A stretch of 10,415 nucleotides of DNA from Actinomycetes bacterium (GTDB lineage: Bacteria > Actinomycetota > Acidimicrobiia > Acidimicrobiales > Microtrichaceae): NCBI GenBank assembly GCA_023423475.1, contig JAFAFN010000257.1, forward strand, positions 1 through 10,415, written 5' to 3'. Shown one piece after another: positions 1 to 6,915 of this stretch (within the stretch, counting starts at the first letter, position 1; every line of letters begins with the position of its first letter). The position numbers and the translations under genes were made by a program. The notes below the pieces were generated by a model. It saw only the letters and a program-made list of their open reading frames with translations, was not told the DNA's origin and ran no database searches.

Positions 1-138
1 CGCAAAATCCATTTTGTTTTAGACAATTTTTGTAAATTAGTAAAAACAAAAGTGGTTTTGCTACGATTTGTAAAAGTTGAAGATTTCAGCTTCGATTTTC
101 CGCACTTCGCAAAGCCGCCGGACGTTACCTGCTATGTT
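1..138 (+). repeat. S0: partial attC-like recombination site (3' part, long type)
   Basis: This is the downstream part of the same kind of site seen at S2, S4 and S5. Bases 1-20 (GCAAAA...TTTTGTTTT) can pair imperfectly with about 44-66 (AAAACAAAA...TTTTGC), matching the inner hairpin of the long sites, and GCTACG follows as in S2 and S5. CCGCACTTCGCAAAG at 100-114 is a variant of the conserved 3' arm. The site ends in the GTTA core at 124-127, and 124-138 is the terminal repeat of cassette 1. The 5' part lies outside the window, so pairing of the outer arm cannot be checked. Confidence 0.7.
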
Positions 139-254
139 CAGAGCGACCGTCAACAACGACACAGTTTGTCCGACTGATAATCGACATTTGCAGAACTAAC
201 GGGGAAAGCTGAAAACCGAACAGAGTAAGCACAAATGAAAAAACCAAAATTAAT

Positions 255-485
255 ATGGCTAACTTTTATTGTAAATGGTGCGGAAGTAAATATTCCAGCG
301 TGACAAGTTTAACATCAGGCTCTTGCTCAAAAAATCCTGAAGGAAAGAAACACGGACTTTATGAAGGTTCTGAAAAATCGCAATATGTTTGTAAATGTTG
401 TGGTAGTAAATATTCGAGCCTAACAAGTTTATGTTCAGGTTCTTGCTCAAAAAGTCCGACAAAGAAACATCAACCAGCAATGTAA
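255..485 (+). CDS. Small protein with two tandem CxxC...C...H zinc-ribbon-like repeats
   Basis: A 76-residue protein made almost entirely of two copies of a roughly 35-40 residue unit. The probable metal ligands are C6, C9, C24 and H33 in the first copy and C46, C49, C64 and H72 in the second (CxxCG, then SGSC, then KKH). Similar small proteins recur in Bacteroidota genomes; I know no established function. The DNA of the two halves is also clearly related, so the repeat arose by internal duplication. ATG at 255 is chosen because it begins just before the first CxxC; an upstream ATG at 235 is in another frame and stops at about 303. It shares a cassette with the DUF262 gene but is separated from it by a terminator-like hairpin. 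Metal binding is inferred from spacing only. Confidence 0.75.
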   Translation: MANFYCKWCGSKYSSVTSLTSGSCSKNPEGKKHGLYEGSEKSQYVCKCCGSKYSSLTSLCSGSCSKSPTKKHQPAM

Positions 486-494
486 AAACTATTT

Positions 495-523
495 TATCAA
501 AGGTGGCGAAGCCACCTTTGATA
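495..523 (+). terminator. Perfect 13-bp hairpin, probable intrinsic terminator
   Basis: TATCAAAGGTGGC (495-507) and GCCACCTTTGATA (511-523) are exact reverse complements around a GAA loop, with TTTT following at 524-527. It starts 9 bases after the stop of the small CxxC gene and ends 22 bases before the DUF262 start. The T-run is short, so termination may be partial. The stem could act on either strand. Confidence 0.6.
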
Positions 524-545
524 TTTTCAATCAGAAATTTATTGA

Positions 546-2231
546 ATGGAAGCATCTACAACTATAAAACAAATGTTGGCAGGTAACAAAATTTTTGTGC
601 CAACTTATCAAAGAGCATATTCTTGGGACACAGAACTTGAAAAAGCAAATTCACCAAAACAGATAAACGTGTTTTTATCTGACTTGGAAGACTACAATAA
701 AAGTTCGACCAAATCAAAATACTATTTCGGACATTTCCTATTTGAAGAAAAGGACGAAAGAACGTTTGGAATAATTGACGGACAACAGCGAATGACGACA
801 ATTGTCATTTTCTTGTCTGCATTATTTAGCAGACTAAAACAAATCCGACCTCTAAACGAAACCGAACAAGAAACTTTTGAAGACATTATTAAACGAAACT
901 CAACTTATCGTTTTGAAACAGTTGATTATGACGACAGATTTTTCAAAGATTGCGTAATTGACCAAAGCAAAAAAGATAGAAATGGAATAAAAACCGTTTC
1001 TGCAAAACGTATTGCAATTGCGTTTGACTTTTTCACTTCACAACTTGCTGATAAAGACGAAACATATTTACTGAAAATGTTAGACACAGTTCAAAACGCA
1101 TCTTGCACAACGCATCCAGTAAAAGACGCATCAGAAGCAATTCAAATGTTTATTTTCCAAAATAATAGAGGCAAAAAGCCTTCAAATTTGGAAATTATCA
1201 AGGCTCAATTTATGTTCAATGTTCATCTTTACGGTGGCGAGGAAAAAGAAAGTCTGATAAAAGAAATCAAAGACCGATTTGAAGAAATTTACAAATCAAT
1301 TTCATCAATCGAATACAGAATTAATGAAGATGATGTTTTGGTTTATACACTTCGTGTTCACTTCAATTCACTTTGGGAAACTAATGCAATTGACAAAATA
1401 AATAAATTGCTATCGGAAGCAAATCCAATTCCATTTATTAAGTCATTTACTCAATCACTTGCTATAAGTTTTGAGCATCTAACAACATTTTTCAGCAAAG
1501 ACGAAAGAGAAAATTTAGAAATTCATTCGCTTGTAACACTTGGCGGAATTGGTATTGCAATGCCTTTCATTATCAAAGCATATAAATTTGGTTTGCCAAT
1601 AAATCAAATCAATTTGCTTTGTAGCAAGTTGGAAACAATGGTCTTGCGACACAGACTAATCGGAACAAGAGCTGAAATTACATCACGACTTAATGACGTT
1701 TACCAAAAATTCACTTCTGAAAATCCTGACATCACACCAATTAATGTTAGAATTGATTGGATGAAAACTACACAAGATTGGTGGTGGTCATATTGGGGAA
1801 ATAAAGAATTGGAGCGTTCAATTCAAGGCGGAATAAATCATACAACTGCAAAATATTTACTTTGGAAATACGAAAATTATTTAGAAGGTCAAGGTAAAAG
1901 CGGTTACTCGCCTACTCGGTTTGACAAAATTGAAAAACCAGAATTGGAACACATTGCACCGCAAACTGAAAATCCAGAAACAGGTTATGACAGTTATGAC
2001 GAGGAATTTGTAAATCAATACATCAATTGTTTAGGAAATTATTTGTTGCTTTCTAAATCACATAATTGTTCAGTTGGTAACAAACCATTTGCCGACAAAC
2101 GCAATAGTTACAACCATTTGGAACAACAACGAGAAATACAAAAAATGACGGCTGAAAGTCCAACTTGGACGAAAGAACTTATTCAGCAACGTAAAGACAA
2201 AATCGTTAAATTCGTAATAGAAAATGTGTAA
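546..2231 (+). CDS. DUF262-DUF1524 protein (GmrSD-like nuclease, probable phage defence)
   Basis: A 561-residue protein with the architecture of single-chain GmrSD-type enzymes. The N-terminal DUF262 (ParB/Srx-like nucleotide-binding fold) shows PTYQRAYSW (19-27), IIDGQQRMTT (76-85) and FQNNRGK (204-210). The C-terminal DUF1524 (His-Me/HNH nuclease) shows ELEHIAPQ with probable catalytic H469, then LGNYLLLSK...N (496-509) and a KRNSY segment near 518-522. GmrSD proteins are type IV restriction enzymes that cut modified phage DNA using NTP; other DUF262 proteins act in other defence systems. That this one restricts modified DNA is inferred from architecture. It seems full length. The ATG at 546 has no clear Shine-Dalgarno sequence, which is normal in Bacteroidota. 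The preceding hairpin suggests it is not simply co-transcribed with the small gene. Its stop lies 8 bases before the cassette's 3' terminal repeat. Confidence 0.85.
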   Translation: MEASTTIKQMLAGNKIFVPTYQRAYSWDTELEKANSPKQINVFLSDLEDYNKSSTKSKYYFGHFLFEEKDERTFGIIDGQQRMTTIVIFLSALFSRLKQIRPLNETEQETFEDIIKRNSTYRFETVDYDDRFFKDCVIDQSKKDRNGIKTVSAKRIAIAFDFFTSQLADKDETYLLKMLDTVQNASCTTHPVKDASEAIQMFIFQNNRGKKPSNLEIIKAQFMFNVHLYGGEEKESLIKEIKDRFEEIYKSISSIEYRINEDDVLVYTLRVHFNSLWETNAIDKINKLLSEANPIPFIKSFTQSLAISFEHLTTFFSKDERENLEIHSLVTLGGIGIAMPFIIKAYKFGLPINQINLLCSKLETMVLRHRLIGTRAEITSRLNDVYQKFTSENPDITPINVRIDWMKTTQDWWWSYWGNKELERSIQGGINHTTAKYLLWKYENYLEGQGKSGYSPTRFDKIEKPELEHIAPQTENPETGYDSYDEEFVNQYINCLGNYLLLSKSHNCSVGNKPFADKRNSYNHLEQQREIQKMTAESPTWTKELIQQRKDKIVKFVIENV

Positions 2232-2239
2232 CCGAAAAC

Positions 2240-2387
2240 AACACAGCAGGTAACAGCAGTTTGGCAAAATGGCGGGTTTATTGCTAAATTGAACATTTGG
2301 TTTTCAAATTAACATTTGCGCTAAATTGAAAGTAAGTGCTTCAAAATCCGCCACTTCGCCAAGCTGCAAAACGTTATCGGAAATTTT
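2240..2387 (+). repeat. S1: attC-like site between cassettes 1 and 2 (short type)
   Basis: The site runs from the 3' terminal repeat of cassette 1 (2240-2254, ending TAAC) to the 5' terminal repeat of cassette 2 (2373-2387, starting GTTA). The distance between outer cores is 132 bases. The inner stem arms are TTGGCAAAATGGCGG (2261-2275) and CCGCCACTTCGCCAA (2348-2362). They pair fully on the bottom strand if two T.G wobbles are allowed. Spacers to the outer cores are 6 and 10 bases. An extra AGCAG/GCTGC pairing extends the stem, a feature shared only with S3, to which S1 is closely similar along its length. Confidence 0.85.
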
Positions 2388-3797
2388 ATGAAACTATACA
2401 CTAAAAGAAAATTATTATTTATTCTCACACTCATTTATTCTAATATTTCTCACGCCCAAGAAAATAATCAATGTGCTGAAAATATAGATTTTCTGATTGA
2501 AACTTTAGAAGAAAAATCAGCTTCTTACAAATATTTGGTGACTGACAAAGTAAAATTCAAAACATACGCTGATTCAATCAAAAAAATAGCTATTAAAGAG
2601 ACTAATTCATATAACTGTAAAGAATATTTACAGAGAATTATGCGTAATATTCAAGATGGACATTTACAAATTTTAGTAAAAAATGATATTAATTTTAGCG
2701 ATTCTACTTCGGTCAACCAATTTTTAAAATCAGAAAAATTTAATTCATTACCGAAAATAAATATAGATTCACTTTTTCAAGTGAAGGATATAGAGAATAC
2801 TTACAACTCATTAAGTGAGAATATTGCTATTTATATTCTTCAAGATTCTGAATATTCATACAAAGGTTACATAATTGACTCTTCTTCGAAATTTAGAGAA
2901 AAAGGAGAATTAATTTTAAAGTTTACTAAAGGAACTAATTTTTACGAAGGAGTAATATATAGTATTCTAAAAGACCCAATGTATTTCAAAACTTCGACAT
3001 TAGAGGAACTTTTCAAAAAATTTAATATCAGTAAATTTACCAAAGAAGAATGTGAAATTTTTAATAAGTCAAAAGAAAAGTTGGCTTTTGAAATTATTGA
3101 CAACGAAATATTATATGTTTCAATTCGAAGTTTTAAAAACGGTAGTATTGAAGACAACAAAGAGTTTATAGAATTTTTTAAAAATTCAGTTTTACCAAAT
3201 TACAAAAAATATAAGAACATTATTTTTGATGTTAGAGATAATTCAGGAGGAGCAATGGCATATGAAACACTATTAAGTGGAATCAAAAAAATTAAAGATT
3301 CTAAAAATATATTTGTTTTGCAAAACAGAAATACTGCAAGTGCTGCCGAATTATTTATTTTACATTTAGGAAAAATAAAAAACATTGAAACTATTGGAGA
3401 AAACACAAGAGGAATGACTGCATTTCGAGATATTTACCAAGAACCTTTTCCGCACAATGATTATGTAATTTTCTTGCCAATAAAAATTCTTGATAAGAAC
3501 TACAAAGATTTGCTTAAATACGAATATGCTGGAATTGCACCAAACATCGAACTTAATGAAAACGAAAATTGGCTGAACAGAACTATTGAGCTTATAAAGA
3601 AAAACTTCCGATAACATCGCATTGGCAAAATGGCGGGGAAACGGCAAAGTTGAAAGTTTTTACATTTTTTGCCGCCGAATGTGTTTCACATTCGCTCAAA
3701 AAATGTAAATTAGCAAATGTGAAAACACATCGGCTACGTTCCGTCTAAATTGAACTTTCGGTTCAATTTATCCGCCACTTCGCCAATGCGTTTTCCG
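2374..3797 (+). mobile_element. Cassette 2: secreted S41 peptidase
   Basis: Single-gene integron-like cassette. The ends GTTATCGGAAATTTT (2373-2387) and AAAACTTCCGATAAC (3601-3615) are complementary at 14 of 15 positions, the exception again being position 11. Packing is extreme: the ATG follows the 5' repeat directly and the stop codon lies inside the 3' repeat. There is no room for a cassette promoter outside the repeats, so expression probably depends on read-through or on a promoter inside S1. Confidence 0.78.
2388..3614 (+). CDS. Secreted S41-family (tail-specific-protease-like) serine peptidase
   Basis: A 408-residue protein starting with a Sec-type signal (basic n-region to K8, hydrophobic core LLFILTLIY, likely cleavage after SHA at 21-23). 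The mature part has an N-terminal segment with the DGHL motif (90-93), a variable middle, and the S41 catalytic domain. In that domain are IIFDVRDNSGG (278-288), TASAAELF (316-323) with probable nucleophile S318, and GENTRG (337-342), ending in YAGIAPNIEL (380-389). S41 enzymes use a Ser-Lys or Ser-His-Glu centre; which applies here, and the substrate, cannot be told. No clear PDZ domain is visible. Export suggests a role at the cell envelope or outside. The ATG at 2388 directly abuts the cassette's 5' terminal repeat, and the TAA stop (3612-3614) overlaps its 3' TAAC core. Confidence 0.83.
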   Translation: MKLYTKRKLLFILTLIYSNISHAQENNQCAENIDFLIETLEEKSASYKYLVTDKVKFKTYADSIKKIAIKETNSYNCKEYLQRIMRNIQDGHLQILVKNDINFSDSTSVNQFLKSEKFNSLPKINIDSLFQVKDIENTYNSLSENIAIYILQDSEYSYKGYIIDSSSKFREKGELILKFTKGTNFYEGVIYSILKDPMYFKTSTLEELFKKFNISKFTKEECEIFNKSKEKLAFEIIDNEILYVSIRSFKNGSIEDNKEFIEFFKNSVLPNYKKYKNIIFDVRDNSGGAMAYETLLSGIKKIKDSKNIFVLQNRNTASAAELFILHLGKIKNIETIGENTRGMTAFRDIYQEPFPHNDYVIFLPIKILDKNYKDLLKYEYAGIAPNIELNENENWLNRTIELIKKNFR

Positions 3798-3811
3798 TTA
3801 TCTGCAACCCT
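3601..3811 (+). repeat. S2: attC-like site between cassettes 2 and 3 (long type)
   Basis: Outer cores are TAAC ending at 3615 and GTTA at 3797, 195 bases across both seven-base boxes. Stem arms are TTGGCAAAATGGCGG (3622-3636) and CCGCCACTTCGCCAA (3772-3786), extended by GCA/TGC. Unlike S1 and S3, a second inner hairpin is present: CCGAATGTGTTTCACATT at about 3675-3692 pairs with AATGTGAAAACACATCGG at about 3716-3733, followed by CTACG. S4 and S5 keep this hairpin with different sequence, which supports a conserved fold. The site also makes up the first half of the 449-base gene-free stretch from 3615 to 4063. Confidence 0.85.
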
Positions 3812-3978
3812 AAAGAACAGCCTGCAAACATTCAACATTCCGACCAAAAGAGGATAATTGCCAACGCTTCGTAAAACTAAAAGAGGTGCAAGCCGACACA
3901 AAAACTAAAGCATTTGCACCACATTTAATTTTACCCCAACGCTCCCATGCCCACCCACCACCCAAACAATTCAATTTT

Positions 3979-4046
3979 TTGACAGAAACTCTAGTAAATT
4001 CTTTGACAACCGATATGAAATTACTAAGTTTGCCAAAAGTGTCAAG
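3979..4046 (+). promoter_or_regulatory. Candidate operator: repeated TTGACA elements around the R-M promoter
   Basis: TTGACA occurs at 3979-3984 and 4003-4008, 24 bases apart on the same strand. Its inverted form TGTCAAG lies at 4040-4046, near the expected transcript start. Such repeats bracketing a promoter upstream of an XRE regulator are plausible binding sites for that regulator, as with the C-boxes of controller-protein R-M systems. The element is short and AT-rich, so chance is possible. Confidence 0.3.
4002..4032 (+). promoter_or_regulatory. Candidate Bacteroidota promoter for the R-M operon
   Basis: TTTG at 4002-4005 and TAAGTTTG at 4025-4032 fit the Bacteroidota sigma-A pattern (-33 TTTG, -7 TAnnTTTG) with a 19-base spacer. 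The start would be near 4038-4040, giving a leader of about 25 bases before the ATG at 4064. A promoter inside the cassette would make the R-M genes independent of read-through. Confidence 0.5.
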
Positions 4047-4063
4047 AAATAAATTTCAAGATT

Positions 4064-4390
4064 ATGAAAGAAACATTTGGCGAATACATTCACAAACTAA
4101 GAATAGATAATGGCTTGACATTAACTAAACTTGCTGCTGCTTTAGATATAGACCAATCTACCCTATCAAAAATTGAAAACGGTAAAAGAAATGTTCCGTC
4201 TGAAATAATACCCAAACTTTCATCATTTTTCAATCTTGACTTAAAAAGATTAGAACACGAATATTTAAGCGAAAGAATTGCGGAACTAATTTATCCGCAG
4301 GAAGAAACCCAAAAGCTTTTTTTAGCGGCCGAAGAAAAGGCAAAATATATGAGAATTAAAAACCAACAACAAAGTACACTCAAGTTTTAA
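4064..4390 (+). CDS. XRE-family regulator (R-M controller-like)
   Basis: A 108-residue DNA-binding protein with an N-terminal HTH_3/XRE domain over residues 5-60 (FGEYIHKLR, then LTLTKLAAALDIDQSTLSKIENGKRNVPSE, with the recognition helix near DQSTLSKIENG). The C-terminal 45 residues are charged and helical with no domain I recognise. Being first in an operon with two methyltransferases and an endonuclease, it most likely sets R-M expression as a controller protein. It is longer than classical C proteins (about 80 residues), so repression of the methyltransferase promoter is equally possible. The stop is 2 bases before the next ATG. A promoter and repeated TTGACA elements lie just upstream. 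Confidence 0.82.
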   Translation: MKETFGEYIHKLRIDNGLTLTKLAAALDIDQSTLSKIENGKRNVPSEIIPKLSSFFNLDLKRLEHEYLSERIAELIYPQEETQKLFLAAEEKAKYMRIKNQQQSTLKF

Positions 4391-4392
4391 CT

Positions 4393-5448
4393 ATGATAGG
4401 AGCATCACTATTTTCAAGTGCCGGCATAGCAGAAACTTACTTTGAAGAAGTAGGAATAAATATTGTTGCCGCTAATGAGTTGATTCAAGAAAGAGCCGAA
4501 TTATATCAGGCACTATATCCCAATTCTAAAATGATTGCAGGAAGCATTTTAGACGAAAACGTTTTTAAATCACTCGTAAAAAATACTCCCGAAAAACTAG
4601 ACTTTCTGATTGCTTCACCGCCCTGCCAAGGAATGAGCGTTGCAGGAAAAAACAGAAATATTGAGCAAATGATTAATGACGAAAGAAATTATCTTGTTTT
4701 CAAAATTATTGATTTTATTAAACTAAAATCGCCAGACTTTGTGTTGATTGAAAATGTTCCGACATTTTTCAAATTGGTTTTACCTTACAAAAATCAACAA
4801 TTAAAAGTAGTTGAAATTCTAAATCTTCTTTTTGGCAAAGAATACAACATTGAAGCAAATGTTTATGATGCAGCTGAATTTGGTATTGCTCAAAGACGAA
4901 CAAGAGCAATTATAAAATTGTATCGAAAAGGTAAAAAATGGGGACAACCAATCAAATCTGAAAAGCAAATAACCGTAGAGGAAAAAATTGGTTTTTTACC
5001 AAGTATTGAAGCAGGACAAAAATCAAATGTAAAATGGCACTTTGCTCGAAAACATTCGGATAGTCATATTCTGTGGATGAAACACACGCCAACAGGACAA
5101 ACTGCGTTTGAAAACAAAAAATATTTTCCTGTAAAACCAAATGGAGAAAAAATCAAAAGTTACAATACATCATACAGACGAATTAATTGGGATGAACCTG
5201 CGCCTACAATTACAATGCGAAATGATGCTATCAGCTCGCAACTGAACGTGCATCCTGGTAGAAAACTGAAAAACGGAACTTATTCTGATGCAAGAGTCTT
5301 AACACCATTAGAATTGATGCTGTTGTCGTCTTTACCACAAGATTGGAATATCCCCGACAATACCCCCGAATTGCTTATCAGAAAATGTATTGGCGAATGT
5401 ATTCCGCCATTACTTATTAAAAACATTGTTGCTCAAATAAATCAATAA
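4393..5448 (+). CDS. DNA (cytosine-5)-methyltransferase of the R-M system
   Basis: A 351-residue Dcm-type enzyme that transfers methyl from SAM to C5 of cytosine. Visible motifs in order: motif I LFSSAGIAETYFEEVG (6-21, lacking the usual FxGxG glycine pattern), motif IV SPPCQG (75-80) with catalytic C78, motif VI ENV (120-122), motif VIII QRRTR (167-171), a target-recognition region of about 180-260, motif IX RRINWDEPAPTIT (262-274) and motif X GECIPPLLIKNIV (334-346). All key parts are present, so the enzyme should be active. It protects one strand of the target; the DPPY methyltransferase in the same operon presumably protects the other. Spacing is 2 bases from the regulator and 1 base to the endonuclease. 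Confidence 0.93.
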   Translation: MIGASLFSSAGIAETYFEEVGINIVAANELIQERAELYQALYPNSKMIAGSILDENVFKSLVKNTPEKLDFLIASPPCQGMSVAGKNRNIEQMINDERNYLVFKIIDFIKLKSPDFVLIENVPTFFKLVLPYKNQQLKVVEILNLLFGKEYNIEANVYDAAEFGIAQRRTRAIIKLYRKGKKWGQPIKSEKQITVEEKIGFLPSIEAGQKSNVKWHFARKHSDSHILWMKHTPTGQTAFENKKYFPVKPNGEKIKSYNTSYRRINWDEPAPTITMRNDAISSQLNVHPGRKLKNGTYSDARVLTPLELMLLSSLPQDWNIPDNTPELLIRKCIGECIPPLLIKNIVAQINQ

Positions 5449-5449
5449 T

Positions 5450-6907
5450 ATGACTTTAAGAATTGATAGTAAAAAATGGATTTTGTACCGACACACGAGT
5501 GATTTTGATAAACTTTGTGTGGTTGCTGAATTTTTGAAGTCTTACACCAAAACAGGAATTTCAACAGATGAGAAAACGCAGTTAAATTTAAAGTTGCGTG
5601 AATTGGGATTGTATAACGAAAGAAATCCCGACTTACCGTTAGATGCAATAAATCATAAAATTAATCAGCTTTCGTACTTTATGTTTGGCTACCAAGCTAA
5701 AGTTGATGGACAAGACAGATTTTTATTTAGTCCGCTTGGCAACTTGTTTTTGAAACACGTTGAAGATAAAAATAAAATAGCTAAAATATTTCTTACAATG
5801 CTTTGGGCTATTCAATATCAACACCCTCACAGCGGAACAGATAGCGAATTTCAGCTTTATCCATTTCGTCTCATTTATAAATTGCTTTCAGAGTCAAAAC
5901 TCTCATATAAACTTTATGCTTTTGAAGTTGCTTATTCGGTTGTTTTTCTGAAGGAAGCAAACAAAACAACCTACAAAGAATTGGTAAGTGAATTGTTGGC
6001 ATTACGCAAACTTTCTGATGAAGAACTTGCTCAAAAATTTCAAAAAGACAGACACGCATATGTAAACTCTGCTTACGAATGGGATTATTACCATTCTAAA
6101 TTTTTGGAACTAGCAGGAGTATTGGTTAAGAAAGAAGGAGATATAATTTGTAAACTACAACATGGGGATTCTACAAAGCATCCTACTCTCCGAAAAATAA
6201 CGCGAAACGAAGTTTTAATACCCGAAAATCTAAAAAAATTAGTTGAACAATTAGAAGGCGAGTATTCGTTTTTAGAAAAACCATTGCTACTTAATGACCC
6301 TGAACGTCTGAAAATTGATGTTATAAAAGAAATTTACAGTTTTTATCCGAAAACGCTTTTGGTTGAAATTGGCGAAGCTATTGACGACTTCAAATTTGAA
6401 TTGCTTAATCTTCCAAAACTTATTGAGCAGTACGCAAATAATAATGACGGAGAAGAAGCTTATCTTTTTGAAGATGCTTTAGCAGACGGGTTCAACATGT
6501 TCCACAATGTAGAAGCACAAAAAATTAGCGGAGCAGGAAACACAGACTTAGAGTGTTTATATATCCCAAGAAAGAAAAAATTCACAGTTGAAGCTAAATC
6601 AACTAAAAACAAACTTTCAAGCGTAAACGCAGGAAGATTAGCAGGACATAGAGAAAAAATTGGAGGTGCTTACACAATCGTTGTAACTCCAAGATATGTT
6701 CCTGCAGTACTTCAAGATATTCGCACAAGCCCTATCGTAATCATTCGTGCAAATACTTTTTCTGAATATCTGTACAACTGTATTGACAATGATATAAGAG
6801 AAATAGATTATGAAGATTTTGACAGCATTATTGTCAATAATCTTGGAAAAGACATTAGTAAAAACATTTCGGACTTGACAATTTCAAGGTTCGCAACACA
6901 AAAATAA
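5450..6907 (+). CDS. Type II restriction endonuclease (PD-(D/E)XK), possibly type IIS
   Basis: A 485-residue protein between two methyltransferases. Its C-terminal third carries a PD-(D/E)XK-like core: E341 in YLFEDALADGF, D366 in SGAGNTDLECL and E381/K383 in FTVEAKST, followed by a beta strand TIVVTP. The N-terminal two thirds (KKWILYRHTSDFDKL; LFSPLGNLFLKH at 92-103; a helical region to about 330) would supply DNA recognition. The layout reminds me of AlwI-like endonucleases, but I cannot confirm the family. An endonuclease with two methyltransferases of different chemistry is typical of enzymes with asymmetric sites (type IIS, as in HphI or Alw26I systems). The target sequence cannot be told. 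The start is 1 base after the preceding stop, implying translational coupling. Confidence 0.8.
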   Translation: MTLRIDSKKWILYRHTSDFDKLCVVAEFLKSYTKTGISTDEKTQLNLKLRELGLYNERNPDLPLDAINHKINQLSYFMFGYQAKVDGQDRFLFSPLGNLFLKHVEDKNKIAKIFLTMLWAIQYQHPHSGTDSEFQLYPFRLIYKLLSESKLSYKLYAFEVAYSVVFLKEANKTTYKELVSELLALRKLSDEELAQKFQKDRHAYVNSAYEWDYYHSKFLELAGVLVKKEGDIICKLQHGDSTKHPTLRKITRNEVLIPENLKKLVEQLEGEYSFLEKPLLLNDPERLKIDVIKEIYSFYPKTLLVEIGEAIDDFKFELLNLPKLIEQYANNNDGEEAYLFEDALADGFNMFHNVEAQKISGAGNTDLECLYIPRKKKFTVEAKSTKNKLSSVNAGRLAGHREKIGGAYTIVVTPRYVPAVLQDIRTSPIVIIRANTFSEYLYNCIDNDIREIDYEDFDSIIVNNLGKDISKNISDLTISRFATQK

Positions 6908-6915
6908 AACCTGCT

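Larger units (their letters stand above)
125..2373 (+). mobile_element. Cassette 1: small CxxC protein + DUF262/DUF1524 protein
   Basis: Integron-like cassette bounded by complementary ends. GTTACCTGCTATGTT (124-138) is the reverse complement of AACACAGCAGGTAAC (2240-2254) at 14 of 15 positions; the exception is position 11 (A opposite C). Limits assume integron-type cutting after the G of GTTA. It holds two genes with a terminator-like hairpin between them, so it may be a composite of two ancestral cassettes, although no relic site separates them. Its recombination site (S1) is at the right end, downstream of the genes, as in integron cassettes. Confidence 0.75.
3812..4063 (+). other. Non-coding leader of the R-M cassette
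   Basis: These 252 bases between the cassette's 5' repeat and the regulator start hold no convincing gene. The first 150 bases are richer in C than their surroundings and include a possible hairpin GGTGCAA (3885-3891) / TTGCACC (3914-3920). The last 90 bases are AT-rich and contain the candidate promoter and the TTGACA repeats listed separately. Confidence 0.5.

Noticed and set aside
235..303. Short open frame from the ATG at 235
   Set aside because: It is 22 codons long and overlaps the CxxC protein start in another frame. The frame at 255 encodes the clear tandem repeat.
579..587. GCAGGTAAC, identical to the 3' core of cassette 1
   Set aside because: It lies inside the DUF262 coding sequence and is not followed by the TTGGCAAAATG arm or a GTTA partner, so it is a chance match.
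2070..2267. Minus-strand open frames throughout the window
   Set aside because: All lie over strongly supported + strand genes or repeat sites, have shadow-type composition, and show no recognisable domain.
2240..3811. Insertion sequences or MITEs explaining the repeats
   Set aside because: No transposase and no target-site duplications are seen. The cassette-specific complementary ends differ for each unit, whereas MITE ends would be constant.
3886..4110. 74-codon open frame overlapping the start of the XRE gene
   Set aside because: It overlaps the well-supported regulator in another frame, has low-complexity composition in its first half, matches no family, and covers the candidate promoter.
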